Source: a virus. Taken from it: a DNA stretch of 21,803 nucleotides. The stretch spans positions 1-21,803 of IMG/VR virus record IMGVR_UViG_3300005747_001804. The stretch is one strand, 5' to 3'. The position numbers and the translations under genes are program-made. A model generated the notes under the pieces. The model had not been told where the DNA came from. It ran no database searches and was given only the letters and a program-made list of their open reading frames with translations. Shown here piece after piece: positions 1 to 7,717 of the stretch (the stretch's first letter is position 1; the number at the start of each line of letters is the position of its first letter).

Positions 1-2
1 AA

Positions 3-764
3 TTAACCAATTGTGAACGAATAACCAACACCACCTGGAATTTGAAGTGCCAATTCTTGGTCTAGTTTTTCCAATTCAGCAGATGCTTCTTGTTTCAGTG
101 CATCGCCATTCAAAGATGATCCACCTTGTGGACCTGCTATTGTGTTGAATTTACTTCTGGCTTCTCCCAGCATGTATTTTGAAATTGCCAGCGTGTAACT
201 TTTAATCCACTTGTTGGCAAGATAATCTTTAAGCAATTCTGTGTCTGGTCTGTAATTGTAAGCATACAACAATAAATTTTCTTCTGCTCTAGGTCTTTGA
301 AGCAGTGTTAATTCTTTTGTGGTGTTGTTCCATTTGAATTCGATAAAAGAACCAAACATTCTACCTACCAATTCTTGATATTGTGCAAAAGCATTGTAAG
401 TTGCCAGTCCGCCCATATTGGTGCTGGCTAAAAGATATGAATTTGTGTAGGCCATGTTGAATGGTTCAAACAGTGTACCACCGTCTCCGCCACCAGTTCT
501 TGACCCTATTGATCTTCTAAAAATTTTTCTCACTTCCATCACTTCGTTTGGCAATGTGTATGTGTTTTGATCCAACACAGTTGGCATGAAAAGATAAGAT
601 TCTTCCACAGAATGATCAGATCTCTGACGATATCTGTCAAATGCGTCCTTGATGGCTGTTTCGTAGTGCTCTGGATCCAGCTCTACATCAATCATGCCAC
701 CGCCCAGCATACGGTATACGTAGTCGAATATTTCCTGTTTCTGTGTATTAAAATCTGAACTCAT
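3..764 (-). CDS. gp13-like neck (head-completion) protein
   Basis: Predicted 253-residue structural protein of the head-tail neck. The N-terminal half contains the stretch GGGMIDVELDPEHYETAI (about residues 21-38), followed by DAFDRYRQRSDHSVEES. This helix-rich opening and the later LGEARSKFNTIAGPQGG block look like the neck protein annotated gp13 in T4-like marine phages; T4 gp13 itself is 309 residues. The gene is complete: ATG at 762-764 and TAA at 3-5. It has no Shine-Dalgarno sequence; a TATAAATA box ends 6 nt before the ATG. It diverges from the gp14-like gene, whereas in T4 genes 13, 14 and 15 are collinear, so the order has been rearranged by inversion. The family assignment rests on remembered similarity and on the neighbouring gp14/gp15-like genes. 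A generic virion structural protein is the alternative. Confidence 0.75.
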   Translation of the reverse strand: MSSDFNTQKQEIFDYVYRMLGGGMIDVELDPEHYETAIKDAFDRYRQRSDHSVEESYLFMPTVLDQNTYTLPNEVMEVRKIFRRSIGSRTGGGDGGTLFEPFNMAYTNSYLLASTNMGGLATYNAFAQYQELVGRMFGSFIEFKWNNTTKELTLLQRPRAEENLLLYAYNYRPDTELLKDYLANKWIKSYTLAISKYMLGEARSKFNTIAGPQGGSSLNGDALKQEASAELEKLDQELALQIPGGVGYSFTIG

Positions 765-770
765 TTATTA

Positions 771-778
771 TATTTATA
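771..778 (-). promoter_or_regulatory. T4-type late promoter box for the neck gene
   Basis: The minus strand reads TATAAATA, an exact match to the T4 late-promoter element recognised by the phage sigma factor gp55. It ends 6 nt before the ATG at 764. Because transcription normally starts about this far downstream of the box, the mRNA would begin at or next to the start codon. Confidence 0.6.
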
Positions 779-792
779 AGCATCTAGGTATT

Positions 793-800
793 AATAAATA
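793..800 (+). promoter_or_regulatory. T4-type late promoter box for the gp14-like operon
   Basis: AATAAATA fits the NATAAATA late-promoter consensus reported for T4-like marine phages. It ends 6 nt before the ATG at 807, the same spacing as the opposite box at 771-778. The midpoint of the two boxes falls exactly on a CTAG at 784-787. No Shine-Dalgarno sequence is present in the 6-nt leader. Confidence 0.55.
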
Positions 801-806
801 TGATGT

Positions 807-2207
807 ATGCCACGAATCAGTTTATATAAACCAGAAAAAGGTCCAGATTACACTTTTTTAGACAAGAATATCAACGAAATGTTCACAGTGGGTGGAACAG
901 ATGTTTTTGTACACAAATATCTAGGACCTAAGAATCCTGATCAATCAGATGCCACAGCAGATCAGCCTAGGTATGATGCTGTAAAAGAAACCAACATTCA
1001 AGACCTTTTATTTTTAGAAAACAGAGACAGAAAATATGATGAAAACATCTATCGTCTAAGAGGCATCTACAATGTGCAAGATGTTGACTTTGACATGAGT
1101 CAATTTGGACTATTTTTACAGAACGATACACTGTTTATGACCATACCTATTTCATACAGTGTTAAAACTTTGGGCAGAAAAGTGATGCCAGGTGATGTTT
1201 TTGAATTACCACATTTGAAAGATGAATATGCATTGAATGATTTTCAAGTTGCATTAAAAAGATTTTATGTTGTTGAGGATGTCAACAGAGCAAGTGAAGG
1301 GTTTTCACAAACTTGGTGGCCACATCTTTACAGAGTTAAGTTGAAACAAATATACGACTCACAAGAATTTAAAGACATTTTGAAATTACCTGCAGAAGAA
1401 GGCAGTAGTAAAACTTTGAAAGATGTTCTTTCAACATATGAACAAGAAATGCAGATCAATAATGCAGTGGTACAACAGGCAGAAGCAGATGCTTCTAAGT
1501 CTGGTTATGATACCAGTCATTTGTACACACTTCAAGTGGATGATGAAGGCAAGCCTGAACTTGTAACCACCGATATAACAGATTTAGATGCAAGTACCCA
1601 GAATGAAATGGCTGACCGAATTAATCAAACGCCAGAAAGAACTGGATATGATGGCTATTTGTTAGGAGATGGATTAGCACCTAACGGAGAAGTTTTTGGA
1701 CATGGTATTTCATTTCCAACTGGTTCGGCAAAAGGAGATTATTTTTTAAGAACAGACTTTATGCCAAACAGATTGTTTAGATTTGATGGACAACGTTGGG
1801 TAAAAATGGAAGATTCTTTAAGAATGACATTAACCAATACCGACACAAGAAACACTATGAAAACTAAATTTATTAACAATAACAATTATGTATATTCAGG
1901 AAAAGTTGCCACAGATATTGTTACACTATCAAAAGATGCAACAACAATTGCAACAGAAATAAATTATCCTATTACAGCAAAATATTTGATGCTAAAACTA
2001 GATACTAGAGAAATAAATTACGTGATTGCTGATCATGAGAACTTGATTACATCATCTAACAACAAAGTTTATATCACATTGCCTGTCATAACTGATGTCC
2101 AACAAAAGATACCGTTTGATGGTAAATGGAGTGTGGAATTTTACACTAATAGACAAGAAGAAAGACAGAGTCTTTCAAAAGCATTACGACCACAGGCGGA
2201 TAATTAA
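807..2207 (+). CDS. gp14-like neck protein with long C-terminal extension
   Basis: Predicted neck protein that joins the filled head to the tail. Residues about 25-155 carry a pattern that parallels T4 gp14: a VGGTDVFVHKYLG segment, then FGLFLQNDTLFMTI, then a MPGDVFELP turn. These correspond to the gp14 segments around its FGMQVQDEVTLSI and EGDLIYFP. At 466 residues it is much longer than T4 gp14 (256). The extra part includes a W/F-rich module at about 312-336 (NRLFRFDGQRWVKM) and a beta-rich tail, which may be an added surface domain. It is first in the plus-strand operon, with a late-promoter box just upstream. Its stop codon overlaps the next start as TAATG, which suggests translational coupling. 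The gp14 identity is inferred from the motif pattern and from the gp15-like gene downstream. Confidence 0.7.
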   Translation: MPRISLYKPEKGPDYTFLDKNINEMFTVGGTDVFVHKYLGPKNPDQSDATADQPRYDAVKETNIQDLLFLENRDRKYDENIYRLRGIYNVQDVDFDMSQFGLFLQNDTLFMTIPISYSVKTLGRKVMPGDVFELPHLKDEYALNDFQVALKRFYVVEDVNRASEGFSQTWWPHLYRVKLKQIYDSQEFKDILKLPAEEGSSKTLKDVLSTYEQEMQINNAVVQQAEADASKSGYDTSHLYTLQVDDEGKPELVTTDITDLDASTQNEMADRINQTPERTGYDGYLLGDGLAPNGEVFGHGISFPTGSAKGDYFLRTDFMPNRLFRFDGQRWVKMEDSLRMTLTNTDTRNTMKTKFINNNNYVYSGKVATDIVTLSKDATTIATEINYPITAKYLMLKLDTREINYVIADHENLITSSNNKVYITLPVITDVQQKIPFDGKWSVEFYTNRQEERQSLSKALRPQADN

Positions 2208-2374
2208 TGAAAATAAGAGAATTATTTGGATTTGCAGGAATACCTATGGCACACACTGCCAAGCCACAAGGATTAAAGAAAGTTACGAAATCTTACATGG
2301 GAAAAACAAGAACATACTACGAACCAATCAGCAAAAAATTTAACGAAAAAGAAAAAACAAAGGATAAAGATTAA
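2207..2374 (+). CDS. Small basic protein of unknown function (55 aa) between gp14- and gp15-like genes
   Basis: An open frame of 55 codons fills the gap between the two neck/tail genes exactly. Its ATG overlaps the upstream TAA (TAATG), and its own TAA overlaps the downstream ATG in the same way. An AGGCGG ribosome-binding sequence lies about 7 nt upstream. The product starts MKIRELFGFAGIPMAH, is rich in Lys and Arg, and ends in a charged Lys/Glu/Asp stretch (from about residue 43). It has no membrane segment and I do not recognise a family. The perfect fit and double overlap argue that it is translated. A small tail-assembly or structural accessory is possible given its neighbours, but this is inference. 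Confidence 0.7.
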   Translation: MKIRELFGFAGIPMAHTAKPQGLKKVTKSYMGKTRTYYEPISKKFNEKEKTKDKD

Positions 2375-3819
2375 TGCAATTTTTCTACGACGGTCAAATT
2401 AGAAGATATATTACTCAGATAGTAAGATTGATGAGCAATTTTAAATTCAAAGACGGAGATGGCACTCTACGTACTATTCCTGTTATGTATGGCGACATCA
2501 CAAGGCAGGTTGGACACATAATTCGTGATAATTCTGAAAACAAGATTATGAGTGCTCCAAGAATGGGTGTTTATATCACAAATTTAGAATTAGACAGAAA
2601 CAGGTTGGCTGATGCAACGTACATTTCAAAAGTACACATAAGAGAACGTGCTTATGATGAAAATAATAATGAATATATCAACACACAAGGAAAAAATCAC
2701 ACTGTGGAAAGATTAATGCCTACGCCTTACACTTTGAGTGTGGCAGTAGATTTATGGTCAACCAACACAGATCAAAAATTACAGATCATGGAACAAGTAT
2801 TGATGTTGTTTAATCCTAGTTTAGAAATACAGACCACAGATAATTATGTGGACTGGACCAGTTTGAGTGTGGTTGAAATTGCCAACATTAATTTTAGTAG
2901 TAGAACAATACCAATGGGAACAGATTCTGAAATTGATGTGGCGACACTTAATTTTACAACACCCATTTACATATCTCCACCTACCAAAGTTAAAAAACTA
3001 GGTGTGGTTACACAAATTATTGCCAGCATATACAATGAAAAAACAGGCAATATTGATCTTGGACAAAGCATGCCTGAATTACAAGCATACTCAGATGATT
3101 ATTCTAAAAGTGTTAAGTCAACTGTCACAAAAGACGCCCAAGGTAATATTGACACCAGTGTTACCACAAAACAAGATGCAGATTCTGTGTTGGCTACAAC
3201 AGCCATCCAATATGATATTCTTGTGATGAACAACATAGCACAAATTATAGACAAAGGTATAGCAGGACAAGTTAGTTGGAAAGGTTTGATAGAATCTTTG
3301 CCAGGTAGTTACAATGCTGGTTTGAGTAAATTGCTACTTAATAGACAAGATATAAATCAAAGAGTAGGAGGAACTTTTGCTATCAACGAACTTAATGAAA
3401 CTCAACTTATAATAAATTGGGATGAAGACACCATTCCTACAGACACAGTGTTTGTTGGAGCAACTTCAAGAGGCACAGTGGACTACATAATTGATCCTAC
3501 AAAATTCAATCCATCAACAGTGAAAAAAACAGGGACAAGATTTTTATTACTGGCTGATATAATTGATACAAGTTCCAATGATCCTAGTGCTCAAGCATGG
3601 GACGGTTCCACAGCAGGTGAAAATGATATTATTGAATGGAACGGTTCAGAGTGGACTGTGCTGTTTGATGCAAGTGCAAACACGATCAGCAGTGATAACT
3701 TTAGTACCAAATTTATCACAAATCTAAATACCGGAATTCAATACAAATGGACTGGTGAACAATGGCTATTATCATTTGAAGGCGAATATCGTAAAGGAAC
3801 CTGGCAGATTCAACTCTAA
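2374..3819 (+). CDS. gp15-like proximal tail sheath stabiliser (tail terminator)
   Basis: Predicted tail-completion protein that caps the sheath/tube at the head-proximal end. The N-terminal 210 residues follow T4 gp15 closely in pattern: FFYDGQIRRY at 3-12, LRTIPVMYG at 32-40, APRMGVYITNLELDR at 61-75, TPYTLSVAVDLWS at 117-129 and IMEQVLMLFNPSLEIQ at 138-153, ending in a PIYISPP turn. T4 gp15 has 272 residues; this one has 481. The extra C-terminal half ends in repeated Trp-containing strands (EWNGSEW at 421-427, KWTGEQW at 458-464), resembling the module at the end of the gp14-like protein. AAAGGA lies upstream of the ATG, which overlaps the preceding stop (TAATG). The start chosen is the first Met, matching the gp15 N-terminus. 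Confidence 0.82.
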   Translation: MQFFYDGQIRRYITQIVRLMSNFKFKDGDGTLRTIPVMYGDITRQVGHIIRDNSENKIMSAPRMGVYITNLELDRNRLADATYISKVHIRERAYDENNNEYINTQGKNHTVERLMPTPYTLSVAVDLWSTNTDQKLQIMEQVLMLFNPSLEIQTTDNYVDWTSLSVVEIANINFSSRTIPMGTDSEIDVATLNFTTPIYISPPTKVKKLGVVTQIIASIYNEKTGNIDLGQSMPELQAYSDDYSKSVKSTVTKDAQGNIDTSVTTKQDADSVLATTAIQYDILVMNNIAQIIDKGIAGQVSWKGLIESLPGSYNAGLSKLLLNRQDINQRVGGTFAINELNETQLIINWDEDTIPTDTVFVGATSRGTVDYIIDPTKFNPSTVKKTGTRFLLLADIIDTSSNDPSAQAWDGSTAGENDIIEWNGSEWTVLFDASANTISSDNFSTKFITNLNTGIQYKWTGEQWLLSFEGEYRKGTWQIQL

Positions 3820-3831
3820 ATAATTAACTGT

Positions 3832-4266
3832 ATGACCAAGAAGATTATTGGGTGCGGTGCATTATTCTACAGCAAAGAAACTAATCGTTTTTTATTGCTA
3901 CACAGGACTCAAAGCAAACAGAACAGAGTGTGGGGATTAGTTGGAGGCATGACCACTAATGAACGTCCATGGGAAGGACTTCAACGTGAGATTAAAGAAG
4001 AAGTTGGTGATGTTAAAATATTAAAAACTATTCCAATGGAAACTTTTATTAGTAATGACGAAGCATTTTTATATCACACATATTTGTGTATTGTTGGTCC
4101 AGAATTTTTACCAAAATTAAACAAAGAACACAATGGATATGCATGGTGTAGTTTTAATCATTGGCCTAAACCTTTACATCAAGGACTCAGAAAAACTTTG
4201 CAATCTAAAACCAATCAAACTAAATTGGAAACTGTGTTCAAAATTATCAAATTTTTAGATGATTAA
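3832..4266 (+). CDS. Nudix hydrolase
   Basis: A 144-residue Nudix-fold pyrophosphohydrolase. The signature is complete at residues 38-60: Gly38, Glu44, then REIKEEVG (52-59), giving the metal-binding glutamates of the G-x5-E-x7-RE-U-x-EE-x-G-U box. Such enzymes split nucleoside diphosphates linked to another group (NDP-sugars, dinucleotides, oxidised NTPs). The exact substrate cannot be read here. It opens the plus-strand carbohydrate operon and its end overlaps the HldE start by 8 nt (ATGATTAA), so a role linked to nucleotide-sugars such as ADP-heptose turnover is attractive but inferred. A TCTAAATA sequence at 3815-3822 is one mismatch from the late-promoter box and might give a separate start. 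Confidence 0.88.
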   Translation: MTKKIIGCGALFYSKETNRFLLLHRTQSKQNRVWGLVGGMTTNERPWEGLQREIKEEVGDVKILKTIPMETFISNDEAFLYHTYLCIVGPEFLPKLNKEHNGYAWCSFNHWPKPLHQGLRKTLQSKTNQTKLETVFKIIKFLDD

Positions 4267-5527
4267 GATTATAGGAGACATAATGTTGGATGTTTGGGTA
4301 CAGGGAGAATGTACTAAAGTATCTCCTGAAGCATCCGCCCTTGTGTTACATGAACACAGTCGAGATTACAACATAGGCGGAGCAGGAAACCTCGCTTTAA
4401 ACCTGTCAAATCTCGGCGCAGACACGCATCTTTACAGTTCAGTGGGTCAAGACACTCCAGGAAACAAAATCAGAGAAATACTGCTTCAAAAAAACATAAA
4501 AACACACATTGATCAAGATGCAGATGTAACAACTACCAAAACTAGAATGATAGGCGCTGATGGAACTCATTTATTAAGATTAGACAAAGAACAAATGTAC
4601 ACAGCAAAAACTTCCACAGACATTCTACTGGATAGTTTACAGTCAACAGATGTCGTGATTGTCAGTGATTACAACAAAGGTGTGATCAAAAAAGACCTAG
4701 TATCAAAATTAATGACGACAGCAAAGCGTGTATATGTTGATCCAAAACAAACTGCTGATGTGTACAAAGGTGTTTACCTGTGTAAACCCAACATGAGTGA
4801 ATACCAAAAATGGTTTGGTAATTTTGTGCCTGCTGATGCCAACAAACATAGATTAGAAAATGATTGGAAATGGCTTATAGTAACCGATGGAGCAAATGGG
4901 ATTCATGTGATAGGAGAAAATTTTTATAAACACATAAAAGGAAACAAAGTAGAACTAGCAGATGTAAGTGGAGCAGGTGACACTGTGTTAGCAATTATTA
5001 TACATTATCACGAACAAGGAATCAGCATGGAAGAATCTTGTGCTAAAGCACTTAAAGGAGCCAATAAAGTGGTACAACACAGAGGAGTAACTGTGGTTGA
5101 AAAAAATGACATTGAAGATAGAATTGTTTGGACAAATGGCGTTTTTGATTTACTACATGTTGGACATTTAGAATTACTTAAATTTGCCAAGGCTCAAGGA
5201 GACATATTGATAGTAGGTATTAATTCCGATGACAGCGTGAAAAGATTAAAGGGCGAATCTAGACCTTACAATAATGTTGATGAAAGACAGAATCAACTGA
5301 AACAACTACCATGGGTAGATGATGTTGTTGTGTTTGACGAGGACACTCCTAAACAAGCAATAAAGAATATATCGCCAGATGTTATTGTAAAAGGCGGAGA
5401 TTACACAGTGGAAACAACTGTGGGAAATGAGATGGCTGAAGTTGTTATATTTCCCACTGTCAAAGGTTTTTCTACTACAAACTTAACGGAAAAGGTTAAA
5501 CGTAATGCAGAAAACAATAAAAAATAA
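4259..5527 (+). CDS. hldE: Bifunctional heptose-7-phosphate kinase / heptose-1-phosphate adenylyltransferase (HldE/RfaE type)
   Basis: Two fused domains in the order of bacterial HldE. Residues 1-280 form a PfkB/ribokinase-type kinase: the substrate-binding NIGGAGNLALNL (38-49) and the catalytic ADVSGAGDT (234-242, base Asp241) are present. Residues about 289-415 form a nucleotidyltransferase with NGVFDLLHVGH (293-303, HxGH at 300-303), VKGGDY (377-382) and the GFSTTNL ending (403-409) typical of the RfaE C-terminal domain. The enzyme phosphorylates D-glycero-D-manno-heptose-7-phosphate at O-1 and, after removal of the 7-phosphate by GmhB, adds AMP to make ADP-heptose in the cytoplasm. It is somewhat shorter than cellular HldE (about 475) but all catalytic motifs appear intact. 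It is coupled to the Nudix gene and overlaps the next gene by 23 nt. The HldD-type gene three genes on supports the assignment. Confidence 0.88.
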   Translation: MIKIIGDIMLDVWVQGECTKVSPEASALVLHEHSRDYNIGGAGNLALNLSNLGADTHLYSSVGQDTPGNKIREILLQKNIKTHIDQDADVTTTKTRMIGADGTHLLRLDKEQMYTAKTSTDILLDSLQSTDVVIVSDYNKGVIKKDLVSKLMTTAKRVYVDPKQTADVYKGVYLCKPNMSEYQKWFGNFVPADANKHRLENDWKWLIVTDGANGIHVIGENFYKHIKGNKVELADVSGAGDTVLAIIIHYHEQGISMEESCAKALKGANKVVQHRGVTVVEKNDIEDRIVWTNGVFDLLHVGHLELLKFAKAQGDILIVGINSDDSVKRLKGESRPYNNVDERQNQLKQLPWVDDVVVFDEDTPKQAIKNISPDVIVKGGDYTVETTVGNEMAEVVIFPTVKGFSTTNLTEKVKRNAENNKK

Positions 5528-6122
5528 TAAAATCATAATAGATAATCTGTGTCCTAAACCAGAAGCAGATGCTATCAATGAAATATATGTTGGAGAGCAT
5601 TTTCCATGGTATTTTAAAAACTATGTTGTGGACGAAACCATGATAAAAGACGGCACAGAAAATTATCAATATCAATTTACACATCATTTGTTAAGAGAAG
5701 ATGGAAATATAGTCACTGAACAAAATTATTGGCAAGCACTGTTTCCAATTTTCAACAGAATACACCCTAATACTTTTGTTAGGATAAAAGCCAATCTTGT
5801 GCCCAGAGCAGACAAAGTAGTGGTGCACGGATTCCATGTTGATTGTATGGTTCCTTTTAGCATCACAGGAATTTATTACTGCAACACCAATAATGGCTAC
5901 ACAGCATTTGAAGATGGAGACCAAATTGAAAGTGTACAAAACAGATTAGTTTTGTTTCCAAGCAACATGAAACACTCTGGATCCACATGCACAGATGTTA
6001 ATTCACGTGTTGCAATCAATATAAATTTTATTCCCAGATATGTGGAAGACTCTATGTACAAAGATATAATAGATGTTGAAGTGTGGAATCAAATTGAAAA
6101 ATGGTGTGATAAAGCAGAATGA
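5505..6122 (+). CDS. 2-oxoglutarate/Fe(II)-dependent oxygenase, prolyl-hydroxylase-like
   Basis: A 205-residue double-stranded beta-helix oxygenase. The iron triad is visible as HVD (His111, Asp113) and His157 in KHSGS, and Arg168 in SRVAININF is placed to bind 2-oxoglutarate. The strand order (YYCNTNNGYTAFEDG, then NRLVLFPSNMKH) is that of small 2OG-oxygenases common in marine T4-like phages. The substrate is unknown: a hydroxylated protein residue, a sugar or a nucleic acid base are all possible. It sits between the two heptose genes, overlapping HldE by 23 nt and the SGNH gene by 4 nt (ATGA), so it is probably co-translated with the heptose pathway. A GGAAAAGG sequence precedes the ATG inside the HldE gene. 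I see no features specific to TET/JBP DNA oxygenases. Confidence 0.8.
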   Translation: MQKTIKNNKIIIDNLCPKPEADAINEIYVGEHFPWYFKNYVVDETMIKDGTENYQYQFTHHLLREDGNIVTEQNYWQALFPIFNRIHPNTFVRIKANLVPRADKVVVHGFHVDCMVPFSITGIYYCNTNNGYTAFEDGDQIESVQNRLVLFPSNMKHSGSTCTDVNSRVAININFIPRYVEDSMYKDIIDVEVWNQIEKWCDKAE

Positions 6123-6904
6123 AATTGTTAACTTTTGGATGCAGTTATACCAACTACTATTGGCCCACGTGGAGTGATCTTTTAGGACATCAGTTTGACG
6201 ATTATCAAAATTGGGCTATCAGTGGTTTGGGTAACAATGCAATCATGCAAAGACTGAACGAAGCCGTAACATCTAACGCACTGAATAAAGATGATGTTGT
6301 GGTTGTGCAGTTTACAGATTTGAATAGAATTGATATGCATAGCATTGGTATATTGCCTTTCGGAAATTGGCGTGCAGGAGGAAACATTTGGATGAAACCC
6401 AGTGAAGAACCTTGGATTAGAGACACATGGAATGAAGACAGTTATGCCTACATGAATCACAACTATATCAGTATGACGATAAATTTTTTAAAAAACCTAC
6501 CTTGTAAATGGGCAGTAACCAGCAGTGTGGATTTACCACAAATATTGTCAGATAAGGAATTTGTTCATAATAAAAACATTTATAGTAATTGGATAAAACC
6601 AATCCAACTTCATGCAGATGAATCAAATAGTCCAGTAGTTAATGTGAAATACAAAGACGCAGACTCCATAAGTTTGTTTACTAAAAAACAAAAAATAGAT
6701 CAAGACAGGCATCCATCTATTAATACCTATGCCCGTTGGGTGAAAAAATACTTGGCACCAAAACTTGATTTAGATATCAAAAACAATGAATTTTTAAATC
6801 ACTATTTGACAAATGACGAGATCGATGTTAATATGATAGATAAAACAAACTTGTACTACACAAAATTTAAATGGGCAGGCAAGTATCAATATTTTGGATA
6901 TTAA
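6119..6904 (+). CDS. SGNH/GDSL-type hydrolase
   Basis: A 261-residue protein with SGNH-family blocks. FGCSYT at 6-11 supplies the block I serine (Ser9), ISGLGNNAI at 34-42 supplies the glycine and asparagine of the middle blocks, and DRHPS at 196-200 supplies the C-terminal Asp-x-His pair. VVVQFTDLNRID (61-72) takes the place of the usual GxND block and is atypical. SGNH enzymes are esterases or acyl-transfer enzymes on lipids, acyl-sugars or acyl-proteins; here a glycan or nucleotide-sugar partner is suggested only by context. The ATG overlaps the preceding stop by 4 nt and the stop is immediately followed by the HldD ATG. No signal peptide is seen, so it probably acts in the cytoplasm. The Tyr-rich tail (YYTKFKWAGKYQYFGY) is unusual. 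Confidence 0.75.
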   Translation: MKLLTFGCSYTNYYWPTWSDLLGHQFDDYQNWAISGLGNNAIMQRLNEAVTSNALNKDDVVVVQFTDLNRIDMHSIGILPFGNWRAGGNIWMKPSEEPWIRDTWNEDSYAYMNHNYISMTINFLKNLPCKWAVTSSVDLPQILSDKEFVHNKNIYSNWIKPIQLHADESNSPVVNVKYKDADSISLFTKKQKIDQDRHPSINTYARWVKKYLAPKLDLDIKNNEFLNHYLTNDEIDVNMIDKTNLYYTKFKWAGKYQYFGY

Positions 6905-7717
6905 ATGAAAATTTTAGTTACAGGCAGTGACGGATTTATAGGAAAAAACCTTATTAATCATTTGAGTAAAAATCACACAGTTGAAGGATTTGAATATACT
7001 CCCAATGTTTATCCAGATGCTTCTAAATACGATTGGATTATCCATTTAGGTGCAATTAGTTCAACCACAGAAACAAATGTTGATAAAATTTTAACACAAA
7101 ATTACGAGTACAGCATGAGATTGTTGCAGATGTGTGAACAGATGGGAACAAACTTTCAATATGCCAGTTCAGCAGGAGTTTATGGAAACACACACGAGTT
7201 CAACGAAGAAAGCGACTGTCATCCTCAATCTCCCTATGCATGGAGTAAATATCTTTTTGATAGATTTGTTAAACTAGCAGGCGAATTCAATGTGTTGGTG
7301 CAAGGTTTTAGATACTTTAATGTGTATGGTCCTCATGAAGAACACAAAGGAAATCAAATGAGTCCGGTGAGTAAATTTGTTCAACAAGCAAAAGACAATA
7401 ACACAATAAAAATTTTTAAAAATAGCGAGCATTATCAAAGAGATTTTGTTTCGGTGCATGATGTTTGTGAGGTACACAAACAAATGCTTGATGTAGATAA
7501 ATCAGGAATTTACAATGTTGGAACCGGTTCTTGCACCAGTTTTAAACGTGTGGCAGAAATAATTGCCAAAAAACACAATGCTAACATAGAAGAAATACCC
7601 ATGCCTGACAGTGTAAAACAGCATTATCAAAGTTACACCAAGGCAGACAATTCTAAAGTAAATAGATTAGTAAAAATAGATTGGAGCACTGTAGAACAAT
7701 ATGTCAACGCACAATAA
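6905..7717 (+). CDS. hldD: ADP-heptose 6-epimerase-like SDR protein (HldD/RfaD type)
   Basis: A 270-residue extended short-chain dehydrogenase/reductase. The Rossmann motif GSDGFIG is at 7-13, and the catalytic YAWSK (Tyr111, Lys115) follows YASSAGVYG (86-94). Several blocks match the ADP-glycero-manno-heptose 6-epimerase signature closely: HLGAISSTTE (47-56), NYEYSMRLLQMC (66-77), FRYFNVYGPHEEHKG (135-149), RDFVSVHDV (179-187), GIYNVGTG (201-208) and HYQSYTKAD (240-248). The enzyme converts ADP-D,D-heptose to ADP-L,D-heptose using tightly bound NADP. E. coli HldD has 310 residues; the shortening is mostly in the region before the HxGAxSSTTE block. The ATG directly abuts the SGNH stop, and its last 17 nt overlap the cupin gene. 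Confidence 0.87.
   Translation: MKILVTGSDGFIGKNLINHLSKNHTVEGFEYTPNVYPDASKYDWIIHLGAISSTTETNVDKILTQNYEYSMRLLQMCEQMGTNFQYASSAGVYGNTHEFNEESDCHPQSPYAWSKYLFDRFVKLAGEFNVLVQGFRYFNVYGPHEEHKGNQMSPVSKFVQQAKDNNTIKIFKNSEHYQRDFVSVHDVCEVHKQMLDVDKSGIYNVGTGSCTSFKRVAEIIAKKHNANIEEIPMPDSVKQHYQSYTKADNSKVNRLVKIDWSTVEQYVNAQ

Noticed and set aside
2095-2343. 82-codon open frame on the plus strand across the gp14/gp15 junction
   Set aside because: It overlaps the gp14-like gene in another frame and covers the region of the better-supported 55-codon gene, which has TAATG overlaps at both ends and a ribosome-binding sequence.
3815-3822. TCTAAATA upstream of the Nudix gene as a separate late promoter
   Set aside because: One mismatch and 9-nt spacing in very AT-rich DNA; not distinguishable from chance, so mentioned only in the Nudix entry.
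5505-6122. TET/JBP-type DNA-base oxygenase, giving a DNA hypermodification system with the carbamoyltransferase
   Set aside because: The HxD...H...R layout and strand motifs look like small prolyl-hydroxylase-type enzymes, and its neighbours are heptose genes. DNA modification cannot be excluded but is not the better reading.
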